Assembly: GCA_019119145.1 (NCBI GenBank)
Contig: DWXR01000121.1
Location: 1-27,538, forward strand
Direction: 5' to 3'
Source of the DNA: Hominenteromicrobium gallistercoris
GTDB lineage: Bacteria; Bacillota; Clostridia; Oscillospirales; Acutalibacteraceae
Length of the DNA: 27,538 nucleotides
Below the pieces are notes generated by a model that ran no database searches, was not told the origin of the DNA, and saw only the letters and a program-made list of their open reading frames with translations. The translations under genes and the position numbers were made by a program. Below, piece after piece: positions 1 to 7,118 of this stretch; within the stretch, counting starts at the first letter, position 1; each line of letters opens with the position of its first letter.

Positions 1-135
1 TTTATGGATATTCAGCCTCGTGCAGATGTTATTGAGATTAAATACAGAGTGTATAACGGTGTTCCCCAGTACCGTCGTTGGAATGCAACGCGCAATCGTT
101 GGGTTGATCCTTATTGGATCGATTTAGTCCAATAA
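1..135 (+). CDS. C-terminal fragment of an unrecognised protein (cut by window edge)
   Basis: An open frame enters from the left edge and ends at TAA (133-135), giving 44 residues. The tail is rich in Tyr, Trp, Arg and Asn, with a segment reading YRVYNGVPQYRRWN followed by RWVDPYWIDL. Short aromatic tails of this kind occur at the ends of large secreted or surface proteins of gut Clostridia, but that is an impression, not a family assignment. Codon use (CGT, GTT, GAT, TTA) is much more AT-rich than in the genes that follow. A T-rich hairpin lies just downstream, which supports this being a real gene end. Confidence 0.6.
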   Translation, partial: FMDIQPRADVIEIKYRVYNGVPQYRRWNATRNRWVDPYWIDLVQ

Positions 136-155
136 ATGTGTTTATATATAGAATG

Positions 156-199
156 AATCCCTTCCGCTTTTTATAGAGCAGAAGGGATTTACTTTTACT
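156..199 (+). terminator. Intrinsic terminator after the left-edge gene
   Basis: AATCCCTTC (156-164) pairs perfectly with GAAGGGATT (181-189) across a loop that itself holds a short GCT/AGC pairing. A T-rich stretch follows on the + strand. It lies between convergent genes, so it could also stop the leftward Gfo/Idh/MocA transcript, although the T-tract is poorer in that direction. Confidence 0.75.
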
Positions 200-225
200 T
201 TATTATTTATTATATTATATATGTC

Positions 226-1329
226 TCAATCCATCGGCAGGCCGTTTTCATCGAAGAAAACCGGCTGGCCGGTTTTGCCCGAGCGGTAGATTGCGTCGAG
301 AATGCGCGTGACGACGATCGCCTGCTCCGGCTTCACGACGACTTCTTTGTCGTTCGCGATTGCGTCCAGCCACAGGCGCGCTTCGGTGTCGGAGGCCTTT
401 TCCGGCTTCGCGCCGCGGTACGGGATGTTCGCGGAATCGATGTCGACCTGCTCGGTCGTCCACTTGTTGTACTTCACGCGGTTGATGCGCAGGCCGTCCC
501 GCATATCCGCGCCGGCCTTCGTGCCGCAGAGCGTCGTTTTCGCCTCGATCACGTCGAGCGTGTTGAGCGCCCACGCCGATTCGAGCGAGATCGCCGCGCC
601 GTTCTGCATCACGATATAACCGAACGCCGAGTCCTCGACCGTGATCTTCTCCGCGTCCCAGTCGCCCCACATGTTGCCGCATTCCTTCTGGCCGCCCAGT
701 TTCTTGAACACGCTGCCGACAACCAGCTTCGGCTTGTAGTTGTCCATCATCCAGAGCGTGAGGTCGAGCGCGTGCGTGCCGATGTCGATCAGCGGGCCGC
801 CGCCCTGCTCGTACTCGTCGATGAACACGCCCCAGGTCGGCACGCCGCGGCGGCGCACCGCATGCGCCTTGGCGTAGTAGATTTCGCCCAGCTCGTCCGC
901 CTCACAGGCGCGCTTTAAGTACCACGAATCCGGGCGGTAGCGGTTCTGGTAGCCGATCGACAGCTTCTTGCCGGTGCGCTTCGCGGCGTCCAGCATCTTC
1001 TGCGCTTCCTCGCCGTTGATCGCCATCGGCTTTTCGCACATGACGTGCTTGCCCGCCTCCAGCGCGTCGACCGTGATGAAGCTGTGCTCGCGGTTCGGCG
1101 TGCACACGTGCACGATGTCGATCGTCTCGTCCTTCAACAGCTCTTTGTAATCGGTGTAGACCTTCGCGCCCTCTGCGCCGTACTCCGCGCAGGCTTTCTG
1201 CGCGCGCTCCTCGATGATGTCGCAGAACGCGACAAGCTCGGCGTTCGGCTGGCGGGTCAGCGAGGGCATGTGCTTGCTGTTGGCGATGCCGCCGCAGCCG
1301 ATGATGCCGATTCTGAATTTACGTTCCAT
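226..1329 (-). CDS. Gfo/Idh/MocA-family NAD(P)-dependent oxidoreductase
   Basis: The product is 367 residues, a normal length for this family of cytoplasmic sugar and cyclitol dehydrogenases. The N-terminal Rossmann fold shows GIIGCGGIA at residues 8-16 and the family EKP motif at 99-101. The C-terminal domain has GGGPLIDIGTHALDL, with Asp182 and His186 matching the usual catalytic pair. There is no signal peptide. The ATG at 1329 is preceded by GGGAGGC (complement of 1338-1344) at good spacing. The substrate cannot be read from sequence; family members oxidise inositols, glucose-type sugars, sugar amines or their phosphates. The gene stands alone on its strand, back to back with the nickel/lar operon, and has its own promoter. 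A metabolic link to a LarA-type epimerase elsewhere in the genome is possible but only inferred from position. Confidence 0.93.
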   Translation of the reverse strand: MERKFRIGIIGCGGIANSKHMPSLTRQPNAELVAFCDIIEERAQKACAEYGAEGAKVYTDYKELLKDETIDIVHVCTPNREHSFITVDALEAGKHVMCEKPMAINGEEAQKMLDAAKRTGKKLSIGYQNRYRPDSWYLKRACEADELGEIYYAKAHAVRRRGVPTWGVFIDEYEQGGGPLIDIGTHALDLTLWMMDNYKPKLVVGSVFKKLGGQKECGNMWGDWDAEKITVEDSAFGYIVMQNGAAISLESAWALNTLDVIEAKTTLCGTKAGADMRDGLRINRVKYNKWTTEQVDIDSANIPYRGAKPEKASDTEARLWLDAIANDKEVVVKPEQAIVVTRILDAIYRSGKTGQPVFFDENGLPMD

Positions 1330-1346
1330 GGTTTTCTGCCTCCCTG

Positions 1347-1360
1347 CGCGGAATTCCGCG
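1347..1360. promoter_or_regulatory. 14-bp perfect palindrome in the Gfo/Idh/MocA leader
   Basis: CGCGGAATTCCGCG is a perfect palindrome lying between the -10 box (1374-1379) and the ribosome site of the leftward oxidoreductase gene, just downstream of the expected transcript start. The position suits a repressor operator; it could instead be a small RNA hairpin. No regulator is identified. Confidence 0.4.
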
Positions 1361-1373
1361 GATTTCTGTTTTT

Positions 1374-1402
1374 ATTGTAGAGCCTCGCGCGGGCTTTGTC
1401 AA
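1374..1402 (-). promoter_or_regulatory. Sigma-A-type promoter for the Gfo/Idh/MocA gene
   Basis: On the minus strand TTGACA (1397-1402) and TACAAT (1374-1379) are separated by exactly 17 bp. The expected start of transcription is about 40 bases before the ATG at 1329. Confidence 0.8.
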
Positions 1403-1437
1403 TGGCGCGCGCGGCGCCGCTTCCATTTTGCTGGATA

Positions 1438-1466
1438 TTGACAAGCCGTTCCCGCTTCCCTATAAT
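1438..1466 (+). promoter_or_regulatory. Consensus sigma-A promoter of the transporter-lar operon
   Basis: TTGACA (1438-1443), a 17-bp spacer and TATAAT (1461-1466) make a perfect consensus promoter. Transcription should begin near 1473, leaving a leader of about 200 nt before the first ATG at 1675. The -35 boxes of this promoter and of the divergent oxidoreductase promoter are only about 35 bp apart. An unregulated promoter this strong makes sense if control is exercised later, in the leader. Confidence 0.9.
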
Positions 1467-1472
1467 AGAAAA

Positions 1473-1577
1473 GACCGCTGCATGAAGCAGCACCGGGAGG
1501 CAAGAAGCGCTCCGCAAATTTGAATGTTCTGTGCAGGCCTCTCCTGTCCCCGATTTCAGAATTATGTATACCACGAA
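1473..1577 (+). promoter_or_regulatory. Structured 5' leader: candidate sensor and antiterminator
   Basis: The leader upstream of the terminator can form several helices: GCTGC/GCAGC (1477-1481 with 1487-1491); GGGAGGC/GCCTCTC (1495-1501 with 1537-1543, one G-U pair); and GTATACC (1566-1572) with GGTATGC (1578-1584, one wobble). The last helix uses the same bases that form the 5' arm of the terminator at 1578-1619, so the two structures are mutually exclusive. This is the classic layout of a riboswitch or protein-controlled attenuator. I could not match the region to a known riboswitch class, and no T-box element is visible. Given the downstream genes, nickel or cobalt, or the finished cofactor, are the obvious candidate signals; that is inference. 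Confidence 0.6.
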
Positions 1578-1619
1578 GGTATGCGGCTTTTCCACAAGGA
1601 AAAACTGCATGCCTTTTTT
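1578..1619 (+). terminator. Intrinsic terminator inside the operon leader (attenuator)
   Basis: GGTATGC (1578-1584) pairs with GCATGCC (1607-1613, one G-U). An inner stem of GCTTTTCC (1586-1593) with GGAAAAAC (1598-1605) closes on an ACAA loop. Six T residues follow at 1614-1619. It lies after the promoter and 55 bases before the first start codon, so it must be conditional if the operon is to be expressed. Confidence 0.8.
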
Positions 1620-1674
1620 GTTTGGCGCGGGACGGCGCAGACGCCTGCTGCAAAAGGAAAGAAGAGGAATCGAT

Positions 1675-3270
1675 ATGAAAAAATTTCTGGCGGCGCTGCT
1701 CGCCCTCGCGCTCCTGCTCGGCACGGCAGCCTGCGGCAGCGCGGAAAGCACTTCCGGCGAAAGCGCAGGGGAAGAAAGCGCAAGCGAAGCGGCCACCGCT
1801 TCCGGCACGGAAGAGGAGCCTACGACGCTCGTCTACGGCAGCGGCGACTACACGCGCATCAACCCGGCCATGGACGAGCACGGCGAGATCAACCTCCTGC
1901 TGTTCAACGGCCTGACCGGCCACGACGGCGACAACGCGGTCGTTCCGGCACTGGCGAAAAGCTGGGATTTCGACGAGGAAACCTGCACCTATACGTTCCA
2001 CCTCGAGGAGGACGTGCGCTGGCACGACGGCGAGCCGTTCACGGCGGAGGACGTGCAGTTTACGATCGAAGCGATCATGGACCCGGAAAACGGCTCTGAA
2101 AACGCGCCGAACTTCGAGGACGTCGAGGAGATCACCGTGATCGACGACCACACGATCGCGTTCCGGCTCTCCGCGCCGAACGTCGCGTTTCTCGACTACA
2201 TGACGATGGCGATCCTGCCGAAGCACCTTCTGGAGGGCGAGGACATGCAGACCTCCGACTTCTTCCGCAGCCCGATCGGCACCGGCCCGTACAAGCTCGC
2301 GAGCTGGGACGAGGGGCAGGCAATCACGCTGGAAAAGAACGCGGACTACTTCAGGGGCGAGCCGAACATCGACACGATCGTGTTCAAGATCGTGCCGGAC
2401 GACAACGCCAAGGCGCTGCAGCTCCGCGCCGGCGAGCTCGATCTCGCGCTGCTGACGCCGAAGGACGCGGCCACCTTTGTCGACGAAGAAGGCTTCACCT
2501 GCTACGACATGGAAACGGCCGACTACCGCGGCATCCTGTTCAACTTCCAGAACGAATACTGGCAGGAAAACCGCGACCTGATCCCGGCGGTCTGCTACGC
2601 GATCGACCGCGAAGCGATCATCGACGCGGTCCTGCTCGGTCAGGGCATGGCGGCCTACGGCCCGCTGCAGCGCAACGTCTACAATTATGAGGACGTCGAG
2701 CACTACGACTACGACCCGGAAAAGGCGCGCGCCGTGCTGGAGGCGGCCGGCTGCGTGCTCGGCGAGGACGGCTTCTACACGCGGAACGGCGAGACGGTCG
2801 GTTTTGTGCTGAGCGTCGGCGCAGGCGATCAGGTGCGCATCGACATGGCGCAGATCGTCGCGCAGCAGCTGCGTGAAATCGGCATGGACGTGACGGTGGA
2901 CATCCCGGCGCAGGTGGACTGGAGCGGCCAGATGGCGTACCTGATCGGCTGGGGCAGCCCGTTCGACGCGGACGACCACACCTACAAGGTGTTCGGCACC
3001 GATAAGGGCGCGAACTACTCCGGCTATTCGAACGCCGACGTCGACCGCTATCTGACCGAGGCGCGCGAGTCGGACGACCCGGCGGTGCGCGCCGAGGCCT
3101 ACGCAAACTTCCAGAAGGCGCTCGCCGCGGACCCGGCCTTCGCGTTTATCTGCTACATCGACGCGAACTACGTGGCGGACGCATCGATCACGGGCATCGA
3201 CGCGGACACCGTCATGGGCCACCACGGCGTCGGCATCTTCTGGAACGTCGCCGAATGGACGATCGATTGA
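1675..3270 (+). CDS. Family 5 extracellular solute-binding lipoprotein, probable nickel (or peptide) binding
   Basis: The product is 531 residues. Residues 1-20 form a lipoprotein signal (MKKFLAALL..., Cys20 as the lipid-bearing residue), followed by a Ser/Glu/Ala-rich linker and an SBP_bac_5 domain of the OppA/DppA/NikA type. The start at 1675 is chosen because it begins the signal peptide and follows GAAGAGG; the frame stays open upstream, but that part lies inside the leader. The segment GWGSPFD (about residues 425-431) resembles the W-G-x-P-Y-D stretch that lines the pocket of E. coli NikA, with His435 nearby. This is suggestive only, because peptide binders share much of it. It is the first gene of an operon ending in larEBC, which is the main reason to prefer nickel over peptides. 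It would act at the outer face of the membrane, delivering ligand to the two permeases. Confidence 0.85.
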   Translation: MKKFLAALLALALLLGTAACGSAESTSGESAGEESASEAATASGTEEEPTTLVYGSGDYTRINPAMDEHGEINLLLFNGLTGHDGDNAVVPALAKSWDFDEETCTYTFHLEEDVRWHDGEPFTAEDVQFTIEAIMDPENGSENAPNFEDVEEITVIDDHTIAFRLSAPNVAFLDYMTMAILPKHLLEGEDMQTSDFFRSPIGTGPYKLASWDEGQAITLEKNADYFRGEPNIDTIVFKIVPDDNAKALQLRAGELDLALLTPKDAATFVDEEGFTCYDMETADYRGILFNFQNEYWQENRDLIPAVCYAIDREAIIDAVLLGQGMAAYGPLQRNVYNYEDVEHYDYDPEKARAVLEAAGCVLGEDGFYTRNGETVGFVLSVGAGDQVRIDMAQIVAQQLREIGMDVTVDIPAQVDWSGQMAYLIGWGSPFDADDHTYKVFGTDKGANYSGYSNADVDRYLTEARESDDPAVRAEAYANFQKALAADPAFAFICYIDANYVADASITGIDADTVMGHHGVGIFWNVAEWTID

Positions 3271-3307
3271 ATGTACAGGAACAAAACCACAGGAAAGGAC
3301 GAAAGAC

Positions 3308-4321
3308 GTGAGCGAGCTGCTTCGTGTTGAAAACTTATCGGTCAGCTTTGACACGCCGCGCGGCGAAATTCAGGCCGTGCGCGGCGTTTCGCTCGCGCTT
3401 TCCCGCGGCGAGGTGCTGGCTATTGTCGGCGAATCGGGCTGTGGGAAAAGCGTGCTGTGCAAGGCCGTCATGAAGCTGCTCCCGCCGACGGCGCGGATCC
3501 GCGCGGGCCGCATCTTCCTGAACGGGATCGATATAACGGATTACCGCGAGCGCGAGATGCGCAAACTGCGCGGCCGCGCGTTCTCGATGGTCTTTCAGGA
3601 CCCGATGACCGCCCTGAACCCGACGATCCCGGTCGGCCGGCAGATCGCCGAGGCGGTCCGCGCGCACAACCACCGGCTGCCCGAGGCCGCCGTGCGCCAA
3701 AAGGTGCTCGCACTGATGGAGCTCGTCGGCATCGAGCGCGGCGCGGAGCGGTACAACCTGTGCCCACACAGCTTTTCGGGCGGCATGCGCCAGCGCGCTG
3801 TGATGGCGGCGGCGCTCGCGGCCGACCCGCTGCTGCTCTTCGCGGACGAGCCGACAACGGCGCTCGACGTGACCGTGCAGGCGCAGATCCTCGACCTGCT
3901 GCGGGAGATCCAGCAGAAGAAGGGCACAGCGACCGTGCTCGTGACGCACGACCTCGGCGTCGTGGCGCGCGCCGCCGACCGCGTGGCCGTGATGTACGCC
4001 GGGAAGATCGTCGAGACCGGCACCGTCGAGGACATCTTCTACGACCCGCGCCACCCGTACACCTGGGCGCTGATGCGCGCGCTGCCGGCCTTCTCGAAGG
4101 GGCAGGACACGCTGCCGGCGATCCCCGGCCTGCCGCCGACGCTGATCGACCCGCCGCCCGGCGATGCCTTCGCGCCCCGCAACGCATACGCCATGCAGAT
4201 CGACTACGAGGAGGAACCGCCGATGTTCCGCATTTCGGACACGCATTTCGCCGCCACATGGCTGCTCGACCCGCGCGCGCCGAAAATCGAATGCCCGATA
4301 AGGAGGCCGCGCCATGGATGA
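3308..4321 (+). CDS. ABC transporter ATPase, OppD/DppD/NikD type
   Basis: The product is 337 residues. Walker A is GESGCGKS (41-48), the Q-loop is Gln97, the signature is SFSGGMRQR (155-163) and Walker B is LLLFADE (175-181). The start is GTG at 3308 after an AGGAAAGGA ribosome site. The C-terminal OppD-specific tail is present (IPGLPPTLIDPPPGDAFAPRN), but the Cys residues that bind an iron-sulfur cluster in many DppD/OppD proteins are replaced here: G-C becomes G-D, R-C becomes R-N, and the third Cys is absent. The same Cys-less tail is known in some Firmicutes OppD proteins. The gene overlaps the next ATPase gene by 8 bases. It would energise import as a heterodimer with that protein. Confidence 0.92.
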   Translation: MSELLRVENLSVSFDTPRGEIQAVRGVSLALSRGEVLAIVGESGCGKSVLCKAVMKLLPPTARIRAGRIFLNGIDITDYREREMRKLRGRAFSMVFQDPMTALNPTIPVGRQIAEAVRAHNHRLPEAAVRQKVLALMELVGIERGAERYNLCPHSFSGGMRQRAVMAAALAADPLLLFADEPTTALDVTVQAQILDLLREIQQKKGTATVLVTHDLGVVARAADRVAVMYAGKIVETGTVEDIFYDPRHPYTWALMRALPAFSKGQDTLPAIPGLPPTLIDPPPGDAFAPRNAYAMQIDYEEEPPMFRISDTHFAATWLLDPRAPKIECPIRRPRHG

Positions 4322-5216
4322 CATCCTGCTCGACATACAGGACCTCTCGCACCGATTCCGGCTCTCGCGGCACGCGGCGGTCGACGCGCTGCGCGGCGTG
4401 TCGCTGCAGCTTCGCCGCGGCGAGATCTTCGGGCTTGTCGGGGAATCCGGCTCCGGAAAATCGACGCTCGCGCGGTGCGCGATGAACATCACAAAGCCGT
4501 CGTCCGGCAGCATCCGCTTCGACGGCGTCGATATTCTCGACCCGAAGCAGCGCCGGCAGAACCGCCGGATGCTTTCGGCGGCGCGGCAGCTGATTTTTCA
4601 GGATTCCGACTCGAGCCTCAACCCGCGCATGAAGGTGCTCGACATCCTCGCGGAGCCGCTGCGCATCGCGCGCACGGCGCCGCCCCGGCACGCGCTCCGC
4701 GCGCAGATGGCCGAGGCGCTCGGGCGCGTCGGGCTGGACGGCGCGTATCTCGACCGCCGCCCGCCGGAGCTTTCGGGCGGCCAGCGGCAGCGCGTTGCGA
4801 TCGCCCGCGCGCTTTTGATGGAGCCGAAGCTCCTGATCGCGGACGAGCCGATCGCCGCGCTGGACGTCTCGATTCAGGCGCAGATCGTCAACCTGTTCCG
4901 CGCCCTGCAGCGCGAAAACGGCTTCACGCTGCTGTTTATCGCGCACGACCTCGCGATGGTGGAATTCCTCTGCGACCGCGTCGGCGTGCTCTGCCGGGGC
5001 CGCCTCGTCGAGGTCGCGCCGACAAAGGCGCTGTTTGAGAACCCGCTGCACGGCTACACGAAGGTGCTGCTCGATTCGATCCCCATCCCGGACCCGAGAC
5101 TCGAGCGCATGCGGAAGATCGCGCCGTACCGGGTCGCGCTGCTTTCGGACGGGCCTTTGCGCGAGGCTGCGTCGGGCCATTTCGTGCTTTCGGAGGAGGG
5201 ATTCGATGCGCTTTAG
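4314..5216 (+). CDS. ABC transporter ATPase, OppF/DppF/NikE type
   Basis: The product is 300 residues. Walker A is GESGSGKS (43-50), the signature is LSGGQRQR (153-160) and Walker B is LLIADE (173-178), followed by the D-loop AALD. It lacks the long OppD tail, as expected for the F/E subunit. The ATG at 4314 lies inside the end of the preceding gene and the ribosome site is AAGGAGG, which points to coupled translation. Its own 3' end overlaps the next gene, a permease, by 11 bases. Both ATPases keep all catalytic residues, so both ATP sites are probably active. Confidence 0.92.
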   Translation: MDDILLDIQDLSHRFRLSRHAAVDALRGVSLQLRRGEIFGLVGESGSGKSTLARCAMNITKPSSGSIRFDGVDILDPKQRRQNRRMLSAARQLIFQDSDSSLNPRMKVLDILAEPLRIARTAPPRHALRAQMAEALGRVGLDGAYLDRRPPELSGGQRQRVAIARALLMEPKLLIADEPIAALDVSIQAQIVNLFRALQRENGFTLLFIAHDLAMVEFLCDRVGVLCRGRLVEVAPTKALFENPLHGYTKVLLDSIPIPDPRLERMRKIAPYRVALLSDGPLREAASGHFVLSEEGFDAL

Positions 5217-6198
5217 AAAAACGCTGCTTTATTTTGGCAAAAAACTTCTGCTGTTCCTCGTCAGCGTGTTCGCGCTCTCCATCGTCGTGTTCTGGATCTC
5301 CCGGCTCGCGCCGGGCGACCCGCTCGTCGCCTTTTACGGCGACCGCGCCGAGACGATGAACCCGGAGCAGCGCGCCTGGGCGACGGAGCGGCTCGGGCTG
5401 GACGATTCCATCCCGGTGCAATACGTGCGCTGGCTGCAGAACGCGCTGCACGGCGATTTCGGCATCTCCTACCAGTACAAGCAGAACGCCCTGCAGGTCG
5501 TCACCGGGCGCATCGGGAACACGCTGCTGCTCGGCGGCGCGAGCTTCCTGCTGACCTTTTCGCTCGCGCTTCTGCTCGGCGTGCTGTGCGCGCGGTTTGA
5601 AGACCGCCTGCCCGACCGCATCCTGTGCAAACTCGGCACGTTTTCAAGCTGCATCCCGGAGTTCTGGCTCTCGCTCGTGCTGCTTCTGATCTTCGCCGTT
5701 TACCTGCACGTGCTGCCGAGCAGCGGCGCCTACACGGCCGGAAAGGCCGGCGACGTCGGCGACCGGCTGTGGCACCTGATTCTGCCGCTGACGGTTGTCG
5801 TCCTCGGCCATTTGTGGTATTATGCTTATATGATCCGCAACCGCCTGCTCGAGGAGGTCCGCGCGGATTACGTGCTGCTCGCGCGCGCCAAGGGCCTCTC
5901 GCGCCGCACGGTGCTGTTCCGGCACTGCCTGCGCAACGCCCTCCCCGCCTTTCTGAGCCTTGCGGCGATTTCGGTGCCGCACATACTCGGCGGGACCTAC
6001 ATCGTCGAGACCGTGTTCTCCTACCCCGGCCTCGGCACGCTCGCCTACGAGAGCGCGCGGTATCAGGACTACAACCTCCTGATGCTCGTCTGCATGCTTT
6101 CGGGCGCCGTCGTGATCCTGTGCTCCATCGCGGCGCAGATCGTGAACGAGCGCATCGATCCGCGCCTGCGGGACCCGGAAACGGAGGCGGCAGCATGA
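5206..6198 (+). CDS. ABC transporter permease, OppB/DppB/NikB type
   Basis: The product is 330 residues, with an N-terminal membrane segment (residues about 10-32), a following external loop carrying LAPGDPL, and about five more hydrophobic helices. The cytoplasmic EAA loop, which contacts the ATPases, is visible as LLARAKGLSRRTVLFRHCL. The ATG at 5206 is chosen because it follows GGAGGAGG at 5192-5199 and begins the typical MRFRKTLLYF start; the frame is open further upstream but inside the preceding gene. It ends in an ATGA overlap with the second permease. Having both ATPase genes before both permease genes differs from the E. coli dppABCDF and nikABCDE order. Confidence 0.9.
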   Translation: MRFRKTLLYFGKKLLLFLVSVFALSIVVFWISRLAPGDPLVAFYGDRAETMNPEQRAWATERLGLDDSIPVQYVRWLQNALHGDFGISYQYKQNALQVVTGRIGNTLLLGGASFLLTFSLALLLGVLCARFEDRLPDRILCKLGTFSSCIPEFWLSLVLLLIFAVYLHVLPSSGAYTAGKAGDVGDRLWHLILPLTVVVLGHLWYYAYMIRNRLLEEVRADYVLLARAKGLSRRTVLFRHCLRNALPAFLSLAAISVPHILGGTYIVETVFSYPGLGTLAYESARYQDYNLLMLVCMLSGAVVILCSIAAQIVNERIDPRLRDPETEAAA

Positions 6199-7082
6199 CG
6201 GACCCGCGCTTTACGGTCGTCGGCATGCTGCCCGCTGCGGCTGCGCCGGCCCCGAAAAAGACGAAAACACGCGGCAGGCGGCCGGTTCTCGCCGCCGCGC
6301 TGCTGCTTCTGATTCTGCTCGGCTGCATTTTCGCCGGGCTGCTGACGGCAAGGGACCCGGCCTACATGGACCTCGAGCACTACAGCACGCCGCCCAGCCG
6401 GGAATTCCCGTTCGGCACCGATTCGCTCGGCCGCGACATCTTTTCGATGATCTGGTACGGCGGACGCGTCTCGCTCCTGATCGGCCTGCTCTCGGCGGCG
6501 ATCTCCGCCGGGCTCGCGATCCTGTTCGGCGCGCTGAGCGGCATGGCGCCCGCCTGGCTCGACGCGCTGCTGATGCGCTGCACCGAGATCCTTCTGAGCG
6601 TGCCGAACCTGCTCCTCGTCCTCTTTTTACAGTCGATCCTCGGCGAAGCCAACGTGCTGAGCCTTTCGCTCGTCCTCGGCGTCACCGGCTGGATGAGCAT
6701 GGCGAAGGTTGTGCGCACCGAGGTGCGGCAGCTGCGCAGCGCCGACTTCGTCACGGCCTCGAAATGCATGGGCGGCGGCTTCTTCCACGTCCTTGGCGCG
6801 CATCTGACGCCGAACTTCCTGCCGTCGATCCTCTTTATGGCCGTGATGAACATCCGCAGCGCGATTGTCGCGGAATCGACGCTGAGCTTCATGGGCATCG
6901 GCCTGCCGCTCGAGATCATCTCGTGGGGCAGCATGCTCTCGCTCGCCGAGCGCGCGATGATGAGCGGCGCATGGTGGATCATCGTGATCCCCGGCGCGTT
7001 CCTCGTCGTGACGCTGCTGTGCGTCACCGAGCTCGCCAACGCGCTGCGCAAGAGCCTCAGCAGCAGGCACAGCAACCTTTGA
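6195..7082 (+). CDS. ABC transporter permease, OppC/DppC/NikC type
   Basis: The product is 295 residues. After a basic, Ala/Pro-rich N-terminus comes a membrane helix (about 30-50), then the family segment FPFGTDSLGRDIFSMIWYG, then roughly five further helices with an EAA-type loop (about 185-205). The ATG at 6195 overlaps the stop of the preceding permease (ATGA). The C-terminus ends NALRKSL, as is common for OppC. It forms the membrane channel with the preceding permease. Only 36 bases separate its stop from larE, with no terminator between, so transporter and cofactor genes are probably on one transcript. Confidence 0.9.
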   Translation: MTDPRFTVVGMLPAAAAPAPKKTKTRGRRPVLAAALLLLILLGCIFAGLLTARDPAYMDLEHYSTPPSREFPFGTDSLGRDIFSMIWYGGRVSLLIGLLSAAISAGLAILFGALSGMAPAWLDALLMRCTEILLSVPNLLLVLFLQSILGEANVLSLSLVLGVTGWMSMAKVVRTEVRQLRSADFVTASKCMGGGFFHVLGAHLTPNFLPSILFMAVMNIRSAIVAESTLSFMGIGLPLEIISWGSMLSLAERAMMSGAWWIIVIPGAFLVVTLLCVTELANALRKSLSSRHSNL

Positions 7083-7118
7083 CCCCGCCGGCGTGAACGC
7101 GCCTGAAAGGATAATGCC

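Noticed and set aside
1473..1577. Leader as a T-box or NiCo (czcD) riboswitch
   Set aside because: No T-box sequence is visible and I could not confidently recall or match the NiCo consensus, so no class was assigned.
1531..1674. A longer N-terminus for the solute-binding protein
   Set aside because: It would span the leader terminator and bury the signal peptide; the ATG at 1675 begins a proper lipoprotein signal after a ribosome site.
1399..3354. A 651-codon open frame on the minus strand opposite the binding-protein gene
   Set aside because: Its translation is Arg/Val/Asp/Ala-rich low-complexity, a typical antisense shadow in GC-rich DNA; the + strand has a clear lipoprotein.
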